Shown piece after piece: positions 9,252-18,530 of a stretch of 40,968 nucleotides of DNA; position 1 is the stretch's first letter, and each line of letters opens with the position of its first letter. The notes below the pieces were generated by a model, which was given only the letters and a program-made list of their open reading frames with translations, was not told the origin of the DNA and ran no database searches. Made by a program: the position numbers and the translations under genes. Source of the DNA: Mariprofundus sp. (lineage in GTDB: Bacteria > Pseudomonadota > Zetaproteobacteria > Mariprofundales > Mariprofundaceae); the NCBI GenBank assembly GCA_030951025.1, contig JAUZQK010000029.1:1-40968 (forward strand), in the 5' to 3' direction.

Positions 9252-10121
9252 TTATTTGATGATATCAGCGATACCATGTTTAAAATCAGGGAATTTTAAC
9301 TGAGGCAATAATTGTTCATGCAGCAAGGCATTCGATACACGTTTATTATCACGGAAAAAATCCAGTGCAGTTGGAGAAAGCTGCAACTCTCCCTGCTGTT
9401 CAGTCAGTATCTCAGGCGCAGGTGCGCCGATTATCTCTGCCAGAGCACAAACATATTCCGCATGCGGTAAGGGTAAATCATCGGCCAGATTCATGATGCG
9501 TCCAGCTTGCGCTTGTTGCATGGCTGCCAGCAGGGCTGCCACAATATCATCGATATGAATACGGCTGGAATAGTGCGGTGGATTCCACGCCACGGTTTGA
9601 TAAACACCAGCCTTTAAACGCTCGATCATATTGCGCTCCGGCCCATAGATACCAGCCAAACGGAATATTTCAGCCGGTAATGCTGTATCTAACCATGCCT
9701 TTTCTGCCAACAAGCGTTCCGTACCCCGCGCGCTAGTGGCTTGGCATGGCCATGATTCATTCACCCATGCACCTTCAGCATCCCCATACACACCGGTTGT
9801 TGATAAATAAGCCGCCCATTGCACATTTGAAAGTCTGGTGGCTAGCTCAGGCAACCATTGCAACTGCGAGGCATGCATGCCCTGCTCGTTTCGATTAAGC
9901 GGAATCGAATCCAATACAGCATCAACTGAAAGCAAAAGTGCATCAGGCAAATCAAGTGGAGATGCGGTCACATGGGCTTCAATACCCTGAAGCTCTAATG
10001 CCTTGGCGTGCTCCGCATTGCGACTGCTCGCAATCACCTGCATACCATCGGCCATACAGGCCTTGGCCAGCTTCTGACCGACATAACCACAACCGAGGAT
10101 CAATATACGTTTAATCTTCAT
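9252..10121 (-). CDS. NAD(P)-binding epimerase-like protein (YeeZ-like)
   Basis: A 289-residue extended short-chain dehydrogenase-like protein. The N-terminal Rossmann motif is ILGCGYVGQKLA (Gly-x-Gly-x-x-Gly), and a YLSTTGVYG stretch sits at the usual active-site strand. The typical Tyr-x-x-x-Lys is not obvious, as in many YeeZ-like members, so catalysis is uncertain. The substrate is unknown. It is convergent with priA (14 bases between the stops) and lies 27 bases behind the DUF971 gene, probably in one transcript. Confidence 0.75.
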   Translation of the reverse strand: MKIKRILILGCGYVGQKLAKACMADGMQVIASSRNAEHAKALELQGIEAHVTASPLDLPDALLLSVDAVLDSIPLNRNEQGMHASQLQWLPELATRLSNVQWAAYLSTTGVYGDAEGAWVNESWPCQATSARGTERLLAEKAWLDTALPAEIFRLAGIYGPERNMIERLKAGVYQTVAWNPPHYSSRIHIDDIVAALLAAMQQAQAGRIMNLADDLPLPHAEYVCALAEIIGAPAPEILTEQQGELQLSPTALDFFRDNKRVSNALLHEQLLPQLKFPDFKHGIADIIK

Positions 10122-10148
10122 CGAGCTATGCCCCTGTCTGATATGCTT

Positions 10149-10448
10149 TTATGATTTGTTCTGATCACTGCGCAGTTGCTCAAAAGTATAGATGCCAGTG
10201 TCATGATCATCATCAAAACTGATGCGAATGGCATAATTACCCACCATTTCAATCGCGCTAATATGCACATCGGCTTTACCTGTAATCACCTTGGCCTGAT
10301 CCGGCGTATGCCCTCGGCAACCGGCACAAGGGCACTGCACACGTAAATCTTCATGTGCATAACGGCTGTTCAAACCATCGTCCCAATCGATTTCCAGACA
10401 GGCATCGGCATGGTGGTTGCGAATTGCACTTGGCATGAATATTGGCAT
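10149..10448 (-). CDS. DUF971 family protein
   Basis: A 99-residue protein made almost entirely of a DUF971 domain, the fold found at the N-terminus of gamma-butyrobetaine hydroxylase. Visible are the acidic/aromatic core LEIDWDDG, the cysteine motif CPCAGCRGH, which could bind metal, and a C-terminal GIYTFEQLR. Stand-alone DUF971 proteins are often linked to iron-sulfur or Mrp-type proteins; no such partner is adjacent here. I start it at the ATG at 10448 because AAGGAG lies six bases upstream; a longer frame reaches back to 10478 without such a site. Confidence 0.82.
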   Translation of the reverse strand: MPIFMPSAIRNHHADACLEIDWDDGLNSRYAHEDLRVQCPCAGCRGHTPDQAKVITGKADVHISAIEMVGNYAIRISFDDDHDTGIYTFEQLRSDQNKS

Positions 10449-10546
10449 AACGGTCTCCTTGTTGCCTTCTATCATCACATGTAAGCAGTGTCTCCCTATT
10501 TTCTAATGGGTGGTAGTCATTCACACTATCATGCACCCTTGCCCGC

Positions 10547-12160
10547 ATGGCTGATCAAGCATTACTCACGTTGGAAAATCTGCATTTTGATAATCGTTTT
10601 ACACGTTTATTGCCGGCTGATCCACAGCAAGGCAAACAAGCGCGACAAGTGTTCTCTGCATGTTATTCACGTGTTCAACCTACCTCGGTTAGCAACCCCT
10701 CTCTCATTATCCATGCTCCCGATGTTGCCGGGCAACTCGGCATCTCATCTGAGCTGTGTCAGTCCGATGCCTTTGTGCAACTTTTTTCCGGCAATCAAAC
10801 CTTACCCGGTATGGATCCCCATGCCTGCTGTTACGGTGGCCATCAGTTTGGCAACTGGGCAGGGCAGCTGGGCGACGGGCGAGTCATTAATCTGGGTGAA
10901 TTGATCAGCCCTCAAAACAAACGCTGGATGTTGCAACTCAAAGGCGCAGGCCGAACCCCCTACTCCCGTAGCGCCGATGGGCTGGCTGTCTTGCGTTCAT
11001 CGGTACGCGAGTTTTTATGCAGCGAAGCGATGTTTCATCTTGATATTCCTACTACCCGTGCCTTGAGTCTGATATTAACCGGTGAGCAGGTGATGCGTGA
11101 TATGTTTTACGATGGCCATGCAGCCTTGGAGCCCGGCGCGATTGTGTGCCGTGCTGCCCCATCATTCACCCGCTTCGGCAGCTTTCAAATCTTTGCTTCA
11201 CGCGGTGATACAGCCACCTTAAAAGCCTTATTGGATCATACCATCACGACCGATTTCCCCCATTTGGGCGCGCCCAACCAAACTAGCTATGTGCAATGCT
11301 TTGAAGCCATCTGCCAATCCACAGCCGAACTGATGGTCGACTGGATGCGGGTGGGTTTTGTGCACGGTGTTATGAATACCGATAATATGTCAGTGCTCGG
11401 TTTAAGCATTGATTACGGCCCCTACGGCTGGCTGGAAGATTACAATCCCGATTGGACTCCCAACACCACCGATAAGGCGATGCATCGTTATTGTTATGGC
11501 CAGCAAGCGGCCATTGCTGGCTGGAATCTGGCACGTCTGGCTGAAGCTATTCTGCCATTGATTGGCGATGCAAAAGCGTTGCAACAAGCCTTGAACAATT
11601 ATTCCACCATCTACAATACACTGTGGCAAAACATGATGGCCGATAAGCTCGGTTTGCAATGTTTCGAGCCACAAACGGATACTGTGCTGATTGATGAATT
11701 GCAGCGCATACTCAGCCTTTGCGAAACCGACATGGGTATTTTTTATCGCAAACTGGCCATGTTGGATGCCACACAAAGTCTGGAAAAGACCAATGATTCA
11801 GAACTGATGCGGCCGATTCTTGATGCTTATTATAAACCGGATGAGATTAAACCCGACACGCAGCAACAGATCGCAAACTGGTTACGCAGCTATATCCTGC
11901 GCCTGCAACAGGATGGACGCAGCAACGCAGCCCGAAAACAACATATGAACCGGCATAATCCTAAATACGTGTTACGCAACTACCTTGTTCAAATCGCCAT
12001 CGATCAAGCTGCAATGGGCGATTACAGTGAAATTCATCGACTCTACCAAGTTATCCAGCGGCCTTATGATGAGCAACCGGCATTTGAATCGTACGCTGCC
12101 AAGCGCCCCGAATGGGCCAGAAACCGCGCTGGCTGTTCGATGTTATCATGCAGTTCATAA
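10547..12160 (+). CDS. selO: Protein adenylyltransferase SelO (YdiU/UPF0061)
   Basis: SelO is a pseudokinase-fold enzyme that transfers AMP from ATP onto protein hydroxyl groups, linked to redox stress. The 537-residue protein, longer than the roughly 480 of E. coli YdiU, contains the family segments GNWAGQLGDGR, LKGAGRTPYSR, RSSVREFLCSEAM, HGVMNTDNMS and DYGPYGWLEDY; the last two hold the metal-binding Asn and Asp. The C-terminus RPEWARNRAGCSMLSCSS is the standard tail in which eukaryotic homologues carry selenocysteine; here it is cysteine. It is divergent from the DUF971 gene. Confidence 0.95.
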   Translation: MADQALLTLENLHFDNRFTRLLPADPQQGKQARQVFSACYSRVQPTSVSNPSLIIHAPDVAGQLGISSELCQSDAFVQLFSGNQTLPGMDPHACCYGGHQFGNWAGQLGDGRVINLGELISPQNKRWMLQLKGAGRTPYSRSADGLAVLRSSVREFLCSEAMFHLDIPTTRALSLILTGEQVMRDMFYDGHAALEPGAIVCRAAPSFTRFGSFQIFASRGDTATLKALLDHTITTDFPHLGAPNQTSYVQCFEAICQSTAELMVDWMRVGFVHGVMNTDNMSVLGLSIDYGPYGWLEDYNPDWTPNTTDKAMHRYCYGQQAAIAGWNLARLAEAILPLIGDAKALQQALNNYSTIYNTLWQNMMADKLGLQCFEPQTDTVLIDELQRILSLCETDMGIFYRKLAMLDATQSLEKTNDSELMRPILDAYYKPDEIKPDTQQQIANWLRSYILRLQQDGRSNAARKQHMNRHNPKYVLRNYLVQIAIDQAAMGDYSEIHRLYQVIQRPYDEQPAFESYAAKRPEWARNRAGCSMLSCSS

Positions 12161-12259
12161 GTTCTGTTGCAGCTCCAGGGTTCATTCATCCTGGCTTTAA
12201 TTTATCCTTCCCTGTTGTTCAATAGTGATTAGCATTCAGCCTAGAGGAAACAGACACCG

Positions 12260-13378
12260 ATGGGCTTGAGCAAACTGGGTTTAGATCGCTGGTTTAAAAA
12301 TCATATACATGAGCTGTGTGGCTCGAAGAAAAATATTGCCCGGGTGGTCGCTATCGATCGGGGTCGCATCATGGTGCATGATGGTGACAACGAATTTTCC
12401 GCCGAGTTACTGGGAAACTTTTTTTATGCGGCTGAATCTGCTGCAAAATTCCCCTGTGTTGGCGATTGGGTATGCCTCAAACAGCATGATGACGACTCCC
12501 CAGATAGCGCAGGATTTGCGAGCATTGAGCGTATCCTGCCGAGAAAAACACTGCTAAAACGTAAAACAGTCGGATACAATGAAGAGTTTCAGATACTGGC
12601 ATCCAATATTGATGTCGCTTTCATTGTCATGGCATGCCACTACGATTTTAATGTACGCAAGCTTGAACGCTTTCTGGTGATGATCCATGAAGCACATATT
12701 GAGCCCGTATTGCTATTCACCAAAACAGATTTAATCAGCCCTGAAGCTTTGCAGCGATTGATAAACGATATTCGGGGTGCTGATATTCATATTCAAATCC
12801 TGGCCATTAGTAATGTCTCTGGCGATGGGCTGAATCAGCTTCGACAATTCATCCAAGCCAAAAAAACATACTGCCTGCTTGGCTCATCCGGAGTCGGTAA
12901 AAGCACCCTCATGAATCAACTGCTTGGCAAAGATAGTTTTGCAACACAAGCGGTGAGCGATTCAGGCCAAGGTAAACATACCACCGTGCGCCGTCACCTA
13001 ATGTTGCTCAAACAAGGCGCCATGCTGATTGATATGCCCGGCATGCGTGAACTGGCTGTTGCCGAGATTAAAGACGGTATTGAAGTCAGTTTTTCAGATA
13101 TTTTAGAGCTTGCTCAAAATTGTCGATTCGCCAATTGCAGCCATAACAGCGAACCCGATTGTGCCATTTCAGCAGCCTTGGCCAACCACACACTCAATAG
13201 CGAACACTATAAGAATTATTTGAAAATCCAAAAAGAATCCAGACATCATCAAAAACAGACCTTGTTCGTCGAAAAGCGGCGCAAGGCAAAAAATGCCAGC
13301 CGTATTGCCCCAACAAAAACACAACAGCGCAAACAACGTAAACAAGTGATCACTGAGGATGAACAAAATCAATCATGA
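12260..13378 (+). CDS. rsgA: Ribosome small-subunit GTPase RsgA (YjeQ)
   Basis: A circularly permuted GTPase that acts in late 30S ribosome maturation. The 372-residue protein has an N-terminal OB-fold (about 25-110), the permuted G4 motif FTKTDL before G1, G1 GSSGVGKST at about 207-215, and a C-terminal zinc finger in CRFANCSHNSEPDC (about 288-301). A lysine/arginine-rich tail of about 40 residues follows, consistent with rRNA contact. It is followed after 76 bases by the convergent thiO-like gene. Confidence 0.95.
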   Translation: MGLSKLGLDRWFKNHIHELCGSKKNIARVVAIDRGRIMVHDGDNEFSAELLGNFFYAAESAAKFPCVGDWVCLKQHDDDSPDSAGFASIERILPRKTLLKRKTVGYNEEFQILASNIDVAFIVMACHYDFNVRKLERFLVMIHEAHIEPVLLFTKTDLISPEALQRLINDIRGADIHIQILAISNVSGDGLNQLRQFIQAKKTYCLLGSSGVGKSTLMNQLLGKDSFATQAVSDSGQGKHTTVRRHLMLLKQGAMLIDMPGMRELAVAEIKDGIEVSFSDILELAQNCRFANCSHNSEPDCAISAALANHTLNSEHYKNYLKIQKESRHHQKQTLFVEKRRKAKNASRIAPTKTQQRKQRKQVITEDEQNQS

Positions 13379-13454
13379 GGGATGATGTTGCCCTGCCGTT
13401 CATAGCACAGTTCATAACAATCGTTCACAAAAATTGTTCACAACCCTCAGAAAC

Positions 13455-14648
13455 TCATGACGCTGCCATGATCTGACGTGCAGGAAAACCAAGGCTATCG
13501 TGTTGAAAACATGGGCGCTGAATACGGAAATCGGACATATCAATTTTGGGCTTTTCACCCATGATCCAGCGGCTGATGATATCAGCTGTCCCCGGAGCCA
13601 GAACCACACCGTTACGATAATGGCCACTGGCCACCCATAGGCCGGGATGCCCATCGACAGGCCCCAGATAGGGCAAACCATCGGGGCTACCCGGACGAAA
13701 ACCCATCCATTGCTGAATAATTTTTGCCTTCTTGAGGCCGGGTGCGATTTTATACGTTGCATCCAGCAGTTGCTCGACAACCGTGTCTGTTGTGCCCCGC
13801 TGAAAACCGACATACTCCATACTGGCACCGACTAAAATATGGCCATCACTTCTGGGAACCAGATACGCATCATCATGTTTAATAATATGATTCACTGTTC
13901 CCGGCTGATCTTTTAACAATACAATCTGGCCTTTGACCGGTTGAATGGGCAGCGTCAAATCAATCTGGCTGGCCAGTTCACCACTCCAGCTGCCTGCCGC
14001 CAGTAATACTGCATCGGCTTCAACGCGCTCCCCATTGGCCAGTGAAACTGCATTGATATGGCCGCTTGATGATTGCTGCACAGCCACCACTTCAGCCTGT
14101 TCTCGAATCATAACACCACATGTTTCAAGTGCCTGTTTCACCGCTTGCAGCAAACGCGGATTACGCACCTGCCTCACATCCGGCCATAATAAACCACCAG
14201 CCACCTGATCATTTAAACACGGTTCATGTGCTTTGCACTGCGCCGCATCGAGCTCTTCCACCTGCCAATGAAAGCGCTTCGACCAAGCCAGCGCCTGTTG
14301 CCGGTGCTCAATACGATCATCCTCAAACAAGGGAATCAGCAATCCACTCTTGCGCCACTGGATACTGGTATGGCTCATTTCCATCAGCATCTCATGCATG
14401 CCTGGATAGAGTGATAAACTGGCATCAACCAAATGCGAAAAACTATCCGGATACAGCCAGGGATGAATCGGACACAATATACCGGCTCCAGCCCAACTGG
14501 CTTCTTGGCCAGCCTGTCCCTTTTCCAGTATCGTCACTTGCGCACCGAGACGATGCAAATACAACGCGGTTAAACAGCCGATAATACCGCCACCAACAAT
14601 AACTACGCGTTTGCCATCAGACTGCTTGTTTTTTTTGATCATGGTCAC
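13455..14648 (-). CDS. thiO: FAD-dependent glycine oxidase-like protein ThiO
   Basis: A D-amino-acid-oxidase-family flavoprotein of 397 residues. ThiO oxidises glycine to the imine used for the thiamine thiazole ring. The dinucleotide motif VVIVGGGIIGCLTALYL begins near residue 16, followed by the FAD contact ILEKGQAGQEASWAGAGIL and a C-terminal GHYRNGVVLAPGTA typical of ThiO. The start is probably GTG at 14648, six bases after a GGAGA site; the ATG two codons later is too far from it. The reading frame stays open upstream to 14903, but that part overlaps the hpnC region and looks non-coding. No other thiamine gene is nearby. Confidence 0.82.
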   Translation of the reverse strand: MTMIKKNKQSDGKRVVIVGGGIIGCLTALYLHRLGAQVTILEKGQAGQEASWAGAGILCPIHPWLYPDSFSHLVDASLSLYPGMHEMLMEMSHTSIQWRKSGLLIPLFEDDRIEHRQQALAWSKRFHWQVEELDAAQCKAHEPCLNDQVAGGLLWPDVRQVRNPRLLQAVKQALETCGVMIREQAEVVAVQQSSSGHINAVSLANGERVEADAVLLAAGSWSGELASQIDLTLPIQPVKGQIVLLKDQPGTVNHIIKHDDAYLVPRSDGHILVGASMEYVGFQRGTTDTVVEQLLDATYKIAPGLKKAKIIQQWMGFRPGSPDGLPYLGPVDGHPGLWVASGHYRNGVVLAPGTADIISRWIMGEKPKIDMSDFRIQRPCFQHDSLGFPARQIMAAS

Positions 14649-14737
14649 CGTTATTCTCCAGAGATGCTTGCAATGAACTTGCGGAAAGCTTGTTGCACCG
14701 CCAATATGCCGCCATGCAAGCTGCAACCGCTCAAACA

Positions 14738-15613
14738 ATGAATTTAACGCAAGCTTATCAACATTGCCAAGATATCGCACGCAAGCACTATGAAAATTTT
14801 CCCACCGCATCAAAGCTGTTACGGGCTGACTTGCGTCCGGCCGTTGCTGCCATTTATGCTTTTGCCCGTCATGCTGACGATCTGGCTGATGAAGGCGATG
14901 CAAACGCTGCCACCCGGCTCAAACAACTCGATGCCTGGGAAACCCTATTGGAGCGCTGTGAACAGGATCAAGCTATTGATCAACCCATTTTTCAAGCTCT
15001 TGGCGACAGTATTCAGCGTTTTCAACTCGATAGTGAAGAATTAAATAATCTACTCATCGCTTTTCGGATGGATGTCAGTATTCATGCGTATTCATCGCTG
15101 CATGAGTTATTATTTTATTGCAAACACTCGGCCAATCCGATTGGTCGGTTAATGTTACAGCTGCACAATATCCGTGAACCGGCAGCTATTTTATGCTCCG
15201 ATAATATTTGTTCTGCGCTGCAATTGATCAATTTCTGGCAGGATTTAAGCATTGATTTACCCAAAGGCCGTTGTTATTTGCCCGAAGATTGGTTGCAGGA
15301 GTTTGATCTCTCCGGCCAATTATTGCTCGATGGAAAGATCGATACCTCGGGTCTGCAACCGGCTTTGAATAAAGCTCTCGCTGAAACCCGCAGCATGCTT
15401 GAAGCAGGCCTGCCTCTGTTGGGCATGATCCCCTTTCGTTTGCGTCTGCAAATTGCCGCTACCATTCATGCCGGCCGTTTGATGCTGGATAGAATTGAGC
15501 AACTGGATAAACCCTTAGAGCAGCGTGTGAGCATCAGAAAATCCGATTGGACATCTTTATGCTGGCCTATTTTTAAAGATTCCCTGTTTCCACCAAAGAG
15601 TAAACAACCATGA
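14738..15613 (+). CDS. hpnC: Squalene synthase-like HpnC
   Basis: HpnC acts with HpnD and HpnE in making squalene from two farnesyl diphosphates; HpnC rearranges presqualene diphosphate to hydroxysqualene. The 291-residue protein has the trans-isoprenyl synthase Asp-rich motifs HADDLADEGD (first) and QDLSIDLPKGR (second), and the ARKHYENFPTAS start typical of HpnC. The start is uncertain: ATGs at 14714 and 14738 and a TTG at 14690 are in frame, none with a clear ribosome site; I prefer 14738 from family N-termini. It overlaps hpnD by four bases. Confidence 0.9.
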   Translation: MNLTQAYQHCQDIARKHYENFPTASKLLRADLRPAVAAIYAFARHADDLADEGDANAATRLKQLDAWETLLERCEQDQAIDQPIFQALGDSIQRFQLDSEELNNLLIAFRMDVSIHAYSSLHELLFYCKHSANPIGRLMLQLHNIREPAAILCSDNICSALQLINFWQDLSIDLPKGRCYLPEDWLQEFDLSGQLLLDGKIDTSGLQPALNKALAETRSMLEAGLPLLGMIPFRLRLQIAATIHAGRLMLDRIEQLDKPLEQRVSIRKSDWTSLCWPIFKDSLFPPKSKQP

Positions 15614-16485
15614 CCCCACAAGAATACTGCCGCGATAAAACGCGTGGTTCCGGCTCCTCCTTTTTCTATGCCTTTTTGTTTTTATCCGATGACCAACGCC
15701 GTGCCATGATGGCTTTGTACGCCTTTTGCCGCGAAGTCGATGATATCGCCGATGAAATTAAGGAACAGGATGTTGCCCTGCCCAAGCTGGCATTTTGGCG
15801 CGAAGAACTAAGCCGTGTGTTCAGCGATAAACCACGCCATCCGGTTGGCCGTGAACTGCATTGGAGCAAACAACATTTCGCCCTTGATGAAGAGCTATTG
15901 GCTGAAATTATCGATGGCATGCTGATGGATGTGATGCGCAAACCGATCTTGAAAACATCCGATTTATCCTTGTACATCTACCGTGTGGCAGGTGTGGTCG
16001 GTCTGTTGAGCATCGAAGTGTTTGGTTATACAGAGCGCAAGTCCCGTGATTTTGCCACATCACTGGGTGAGGCTCTGCAACTGACCAATATCTTGCGCGA
16101 TGTGGCTGAAGACGCGCGCATTGGACGCATTTATTTCCCACAAGCTGATCGCATTCGTTACCGTATCAGCGATCAGGATTTCAAGGACGGCACGTGCAAC
16201 GCAGCCATGCAGCAGCTGCTGGCTGAATATGCCGACAAAGCCGAAGCTGCGTATCGGCAGGCATTAGCCTATCTGCCTGATGAAGATCGCATCAGTCTGC
16301 GTCCATCGATTGTCATGGGCTGCATTTATTATGCCTATATGAAAGAGCTTCGAGCCATCAATTTTGATGTCTGGCAGCATCCCATCCGCATTTTACCATT
16401 ACGGAAAATATGGATTGCATGGCGCAGTTGGCGTTACGAGATTAAAGCCTGTAAAAAGAATCTGCCGCTTAAACTGGATTTTTAA
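15610..16485 (+). CDS. hpnD: Presqualene diphosphate synthase HpnD
   Basis: Condenses two farnesyl diphosphates into presqualene diphosphate. The 291-residue protein has the family N-terminus (GSGSSFFYAFLFL, CREVDDIADE) and the second Asp motif LRDVAEDARIGRIYFP. It differs from HpnC by its RGSGSSFF start and intact DDxxDE motif. It begins at the ATGA overlap with hpnC and ends two bases before hpnE, so the three genes form one tightly coupled transcript. No squalene-hopene cyclase is in the window, so the hopanoid end product is inferred. Confidence 0.94.
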   Translation: MTPQEYCRDKTRGSGSSFFYAFLFLSDDQRRAMMALYAFCREVDDIADEIKEQDVALPKLAFWREELSRVFSDKPRHPVGRELHWSKQHFALDEELLAEIIDGMLMDVMRKPILKTSDLSLYIYRVAGVVGLLSIEVFGYTERKSRDFATSLGEALQLTNILRDVAEDARIGRIYFPQADRIRYRISDQDFKDGTCNAAMQQLLAEYADKAEAAYRQALAYLPDEDRISLRPSIVMGCIYYAYMKELRAINFDVWQHPIRILPLRKIWIAWRSWRYEIKACKKNLPLKLDF

Positions 16486-16487
16486 AC

Positions 16488-17753
16488 ATGGATAGCGCAC
16501 CGGTTGCAATCATTGGCGCTGGCTTAACCGGCCTGACTGCCGCTATTCGATTGGCTGAACAGGGTGTTAAGGTGCATATCTTTGAAGCAGCACCCAAAGC
16601 CGGTGGCAGAACACGTTCGTTTTATGAAAGCAAGGTGGATTGCTTGTGTGATAACGGCCCTCACCTGCTGGTTGGCGCTTACAATGCCACCGAGAAATTG
16701 CTGCAAGATTGTCATATTGCCCATCATGTCAGCTGGCAAGCCAGCCTGCATTTACCACTCTGGGATCAATCGCGCGGTGTGTTTCACTTTCAGCCCAGCA
16801 CCTGGTTACCCTTTCATATCTCTTTGCTCAAAGCCGTTGCCTGCTTGCCCGGCCATGGTAAAACATCAGCACTGGCGATGATTAAACTGGCCACCACACT
16901 GAAATCAAACATGCATGAATCTGTGACGGTGAAAGGCTGGTTAGAACAATTATCCATGCCGGACGCATTGATTCGCGATCTGATTGAACCTTTGTGTCTG
17001 GGTGCGATGAATGAAAACATCGATACCGCCTGCGCATTATCGTTTCGGCGTGTATTGCATGAGAGCTTTGCCAACCATAAACAAGCGCGTCTGGGTTGGT
17101 TTACAAAACCGTTGGATCAGGCACTGATTGAACCACTATGCCAACGTGGTCAAGAGCTGGGGGTCGAACTGCATCTCCGAAAACGTATCCGTTCCTTGCC
17201 GCAACAGCATGGAATGTTTCAGATCGACGAGCAAGCGTTTCAGCAAGTCATCTTGGCTTTACCCGCTTATGCCACGGATCGCTTGCTTGGCCGCCCAACA
17301 GCATGTGAAACGCGCGGCATTTGCAATATTCATTTGTGGTTTGAACAGGATATTCACCTGCCGTCTTTATTCATCGGAGCACTCGGCACGACAGGTCAGT
17401 GGTTTTTTGATATTTCAGCACAAATACAGCAAAGCCCTGCTCGGCATTTAAGGCACTACTGCGCAGTCATCAGTGCAGACCAGAACACACAGGATGACCT
17501 GAAACTGGTGAACTCCATACTCAATGAACTGCGGATAATCACCGGCACACACACATTAAAGCCAGTGCATTATCGTATCATCAGAGAAAAACGAGCCACC
17601 GTGCTGGTGCGCCCGGATATGAATAAATACGGTTTACCCAAGGCTATTATTGATGCATCCGAGCGGCCAAGACCGGGTGATCTGCCAGCCACCATTGAAT
17701 GGGCCGTGCAACGTGGTGAGCAGGCTGCAACGCAATGTTTAAAGCGGTTATAA
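16488..17753 (+). CDS. hpnE: Squalene-forming flavin oxidoreductase HpnE
   Basis: HpnE reduces hydroxysqualene to squalene, the last step of the HpnCDE route. The 421-residue protein is a flavin amine oxidase-like fold with an N-terminal motif VAIIGAGLTGLTAAIRLAEQG and the following GGRTRSF, which contact FAD. The conserved EPLCLGAMNENI and a C-terminal ATIEWAVQRGEQAA segment match the family. It follows hpnD after two bases. Confidence 0.93.
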   Translation: MDSAPVAIIGAGLTGLTAAIRLAEQGVKVHIFEAAPKAGGRTRSFYESKVDCLCDNGPHLLVGAYNATEKLLQDCHIAHHVSWQASLHLPLWDQSRGVFHFQPSTWLPFHISLLKAVACLPGHGKTSALAMIKLATTLKSNMHESVTVKGWLEQLSMPDALIRDLIEPLCLGAMNENIDTACALSFRRVLHESFANHKQARLGWFTKPLDQALIEPLCQRGQELGVELHLRKRIRSLPQQHGMFQIDEQAFQQVILALPAYATDRLLGRPTACETRGICNIHLWFEQDIHLPSLFIGALGTTGQWFFDISAQIQQSPARHLRHYCAVISADQNTQDDLKLVNSILNELRIITGTHTLKPVHYRIIREKRATVLVRPDMNKYGLPKAIIDASERPRPGDLPATIEWAVQRGEQAATQCLKRL

Positions 17754-17809
17754 GGCAACAAAACTTTCCACATTAAAAATCCACTATTGCGCTGTATCAA
17801 CGGGCTTTT

Positions 17810-18490
17810 ATGATTACATCTATGGATAATAATTTTCGTCAAACAAGTATAGCAGATCGTTTTATCGGTGGGTTGGATCGCGCCCTGAATAATATTTTTT
17901 GTACACAAAAGAGTTCACGCACGTATCCCGCCGACCTGGCAGTATCTGGAACCGATACTCAGCCCATCCCGGAACTCACAGCGACTCAAAAAAAACAAGC
18001 GGCCAGTCTGATGCGTGTCAATCATGCCGGTGAAATGGCTGCTCAGGCTTTGTATCAAGGTCAAAGCCTGACTGCCCGTGACCCCAGTCTGGCAGATAAG
18101 CTGAAACACGCATCGCTGGAAGAAGCAGATCACCTCAACTGGTGCCGCAACCGTTTACACGAACTCGGTGAAAAACCATCCCTGTTGGATCCGCTCTGGT
18201 ATGCAGGCTCTTTTACTATCGGTGTAGCTGCCGGCATTGCCGGAGATCGCTGGAATTTAGGTTTTCTGGCTGAAACAGAGCATCAAGTGGTGCGTCACTT
18301 GCAAGATCATCTCAGCCGTTTACCGGAAAATGATGTGCGTAGCCGCGCTATTGTTGAACAGATGCAAATCGATGAACAAGGTCATGCCGATCTGGCTGAA
18401 TACCTGGGTGCTGCAGAGCTTCCCAAACCGGTGAAAGACATGATGCAACTGACATCAAAAGTAATGACCACGCTGGCTGAAAAAATCTAA
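17810..18490 (+). CDS. coq7: Demethoxyubiquinone hydroxylase Coq7
   Basis: A diiron monooxygenase that hydroxylates 3-demethoxyubiquinol in ubiquinone synthesis. The 226-residue protein has the ferritin-like carboxylate ligands in MRVNHAGEMAAQALY, LEEADHLNW, the second-half AETEHQVVRHL, and MQIDEQGHADLA. Coq7 indicates aerobic respiration with ubiquinone. The ATG at 17810 is given, with an alternative at 17822; neither has a strong ribosome site. It lies 56 bases after hpnE and is convergent with dapB. Confidence 0.94.
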   Translation: MITSMDNNFRQTSIADRFIGGLDRALNNIFCTQKSSRTYPADLAVSGTDTQPIPELTATQKKQAASLMRVNHAGEMAAQALYQGQSLTARDPSLADKLKHASLEEADHLNWCRNRLHELGEKPSLLDPLWYAGSFTIGVAAGIAGDRWNLGFLAETEHQVVRHLQDHLSRLPENDVRSRAIVEQMQIDEQGHADLAEYLGAAELPKPVKDMMQLTSKVMTTLAEKI

Positions 18491-18530
18491 ACCGGACTAA
18501 CTCACAAAACGTATCACGTCCGTACTAGAA

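Noticed and set aside
12161-12259. CCAGG...CCTGG inverted repeat after selO as a terminator
   Set aside because: The stem is only five pairs and the T run is interrupted; too weak to claim.
13379-13454. Hairpin (AACAAT...ATTGTT) between rsgA and thiO
   Set aside because: Six A/T-rich pairs with an 11-base loop and no clear T run; could be chance.
14649-14903. N-terminal extension of the ThiO-like protein by 85 residues
   Set aside because: The extension overlaps the hpnC start region, has no ribosome site, and family members begin at the dinucleotide motif.
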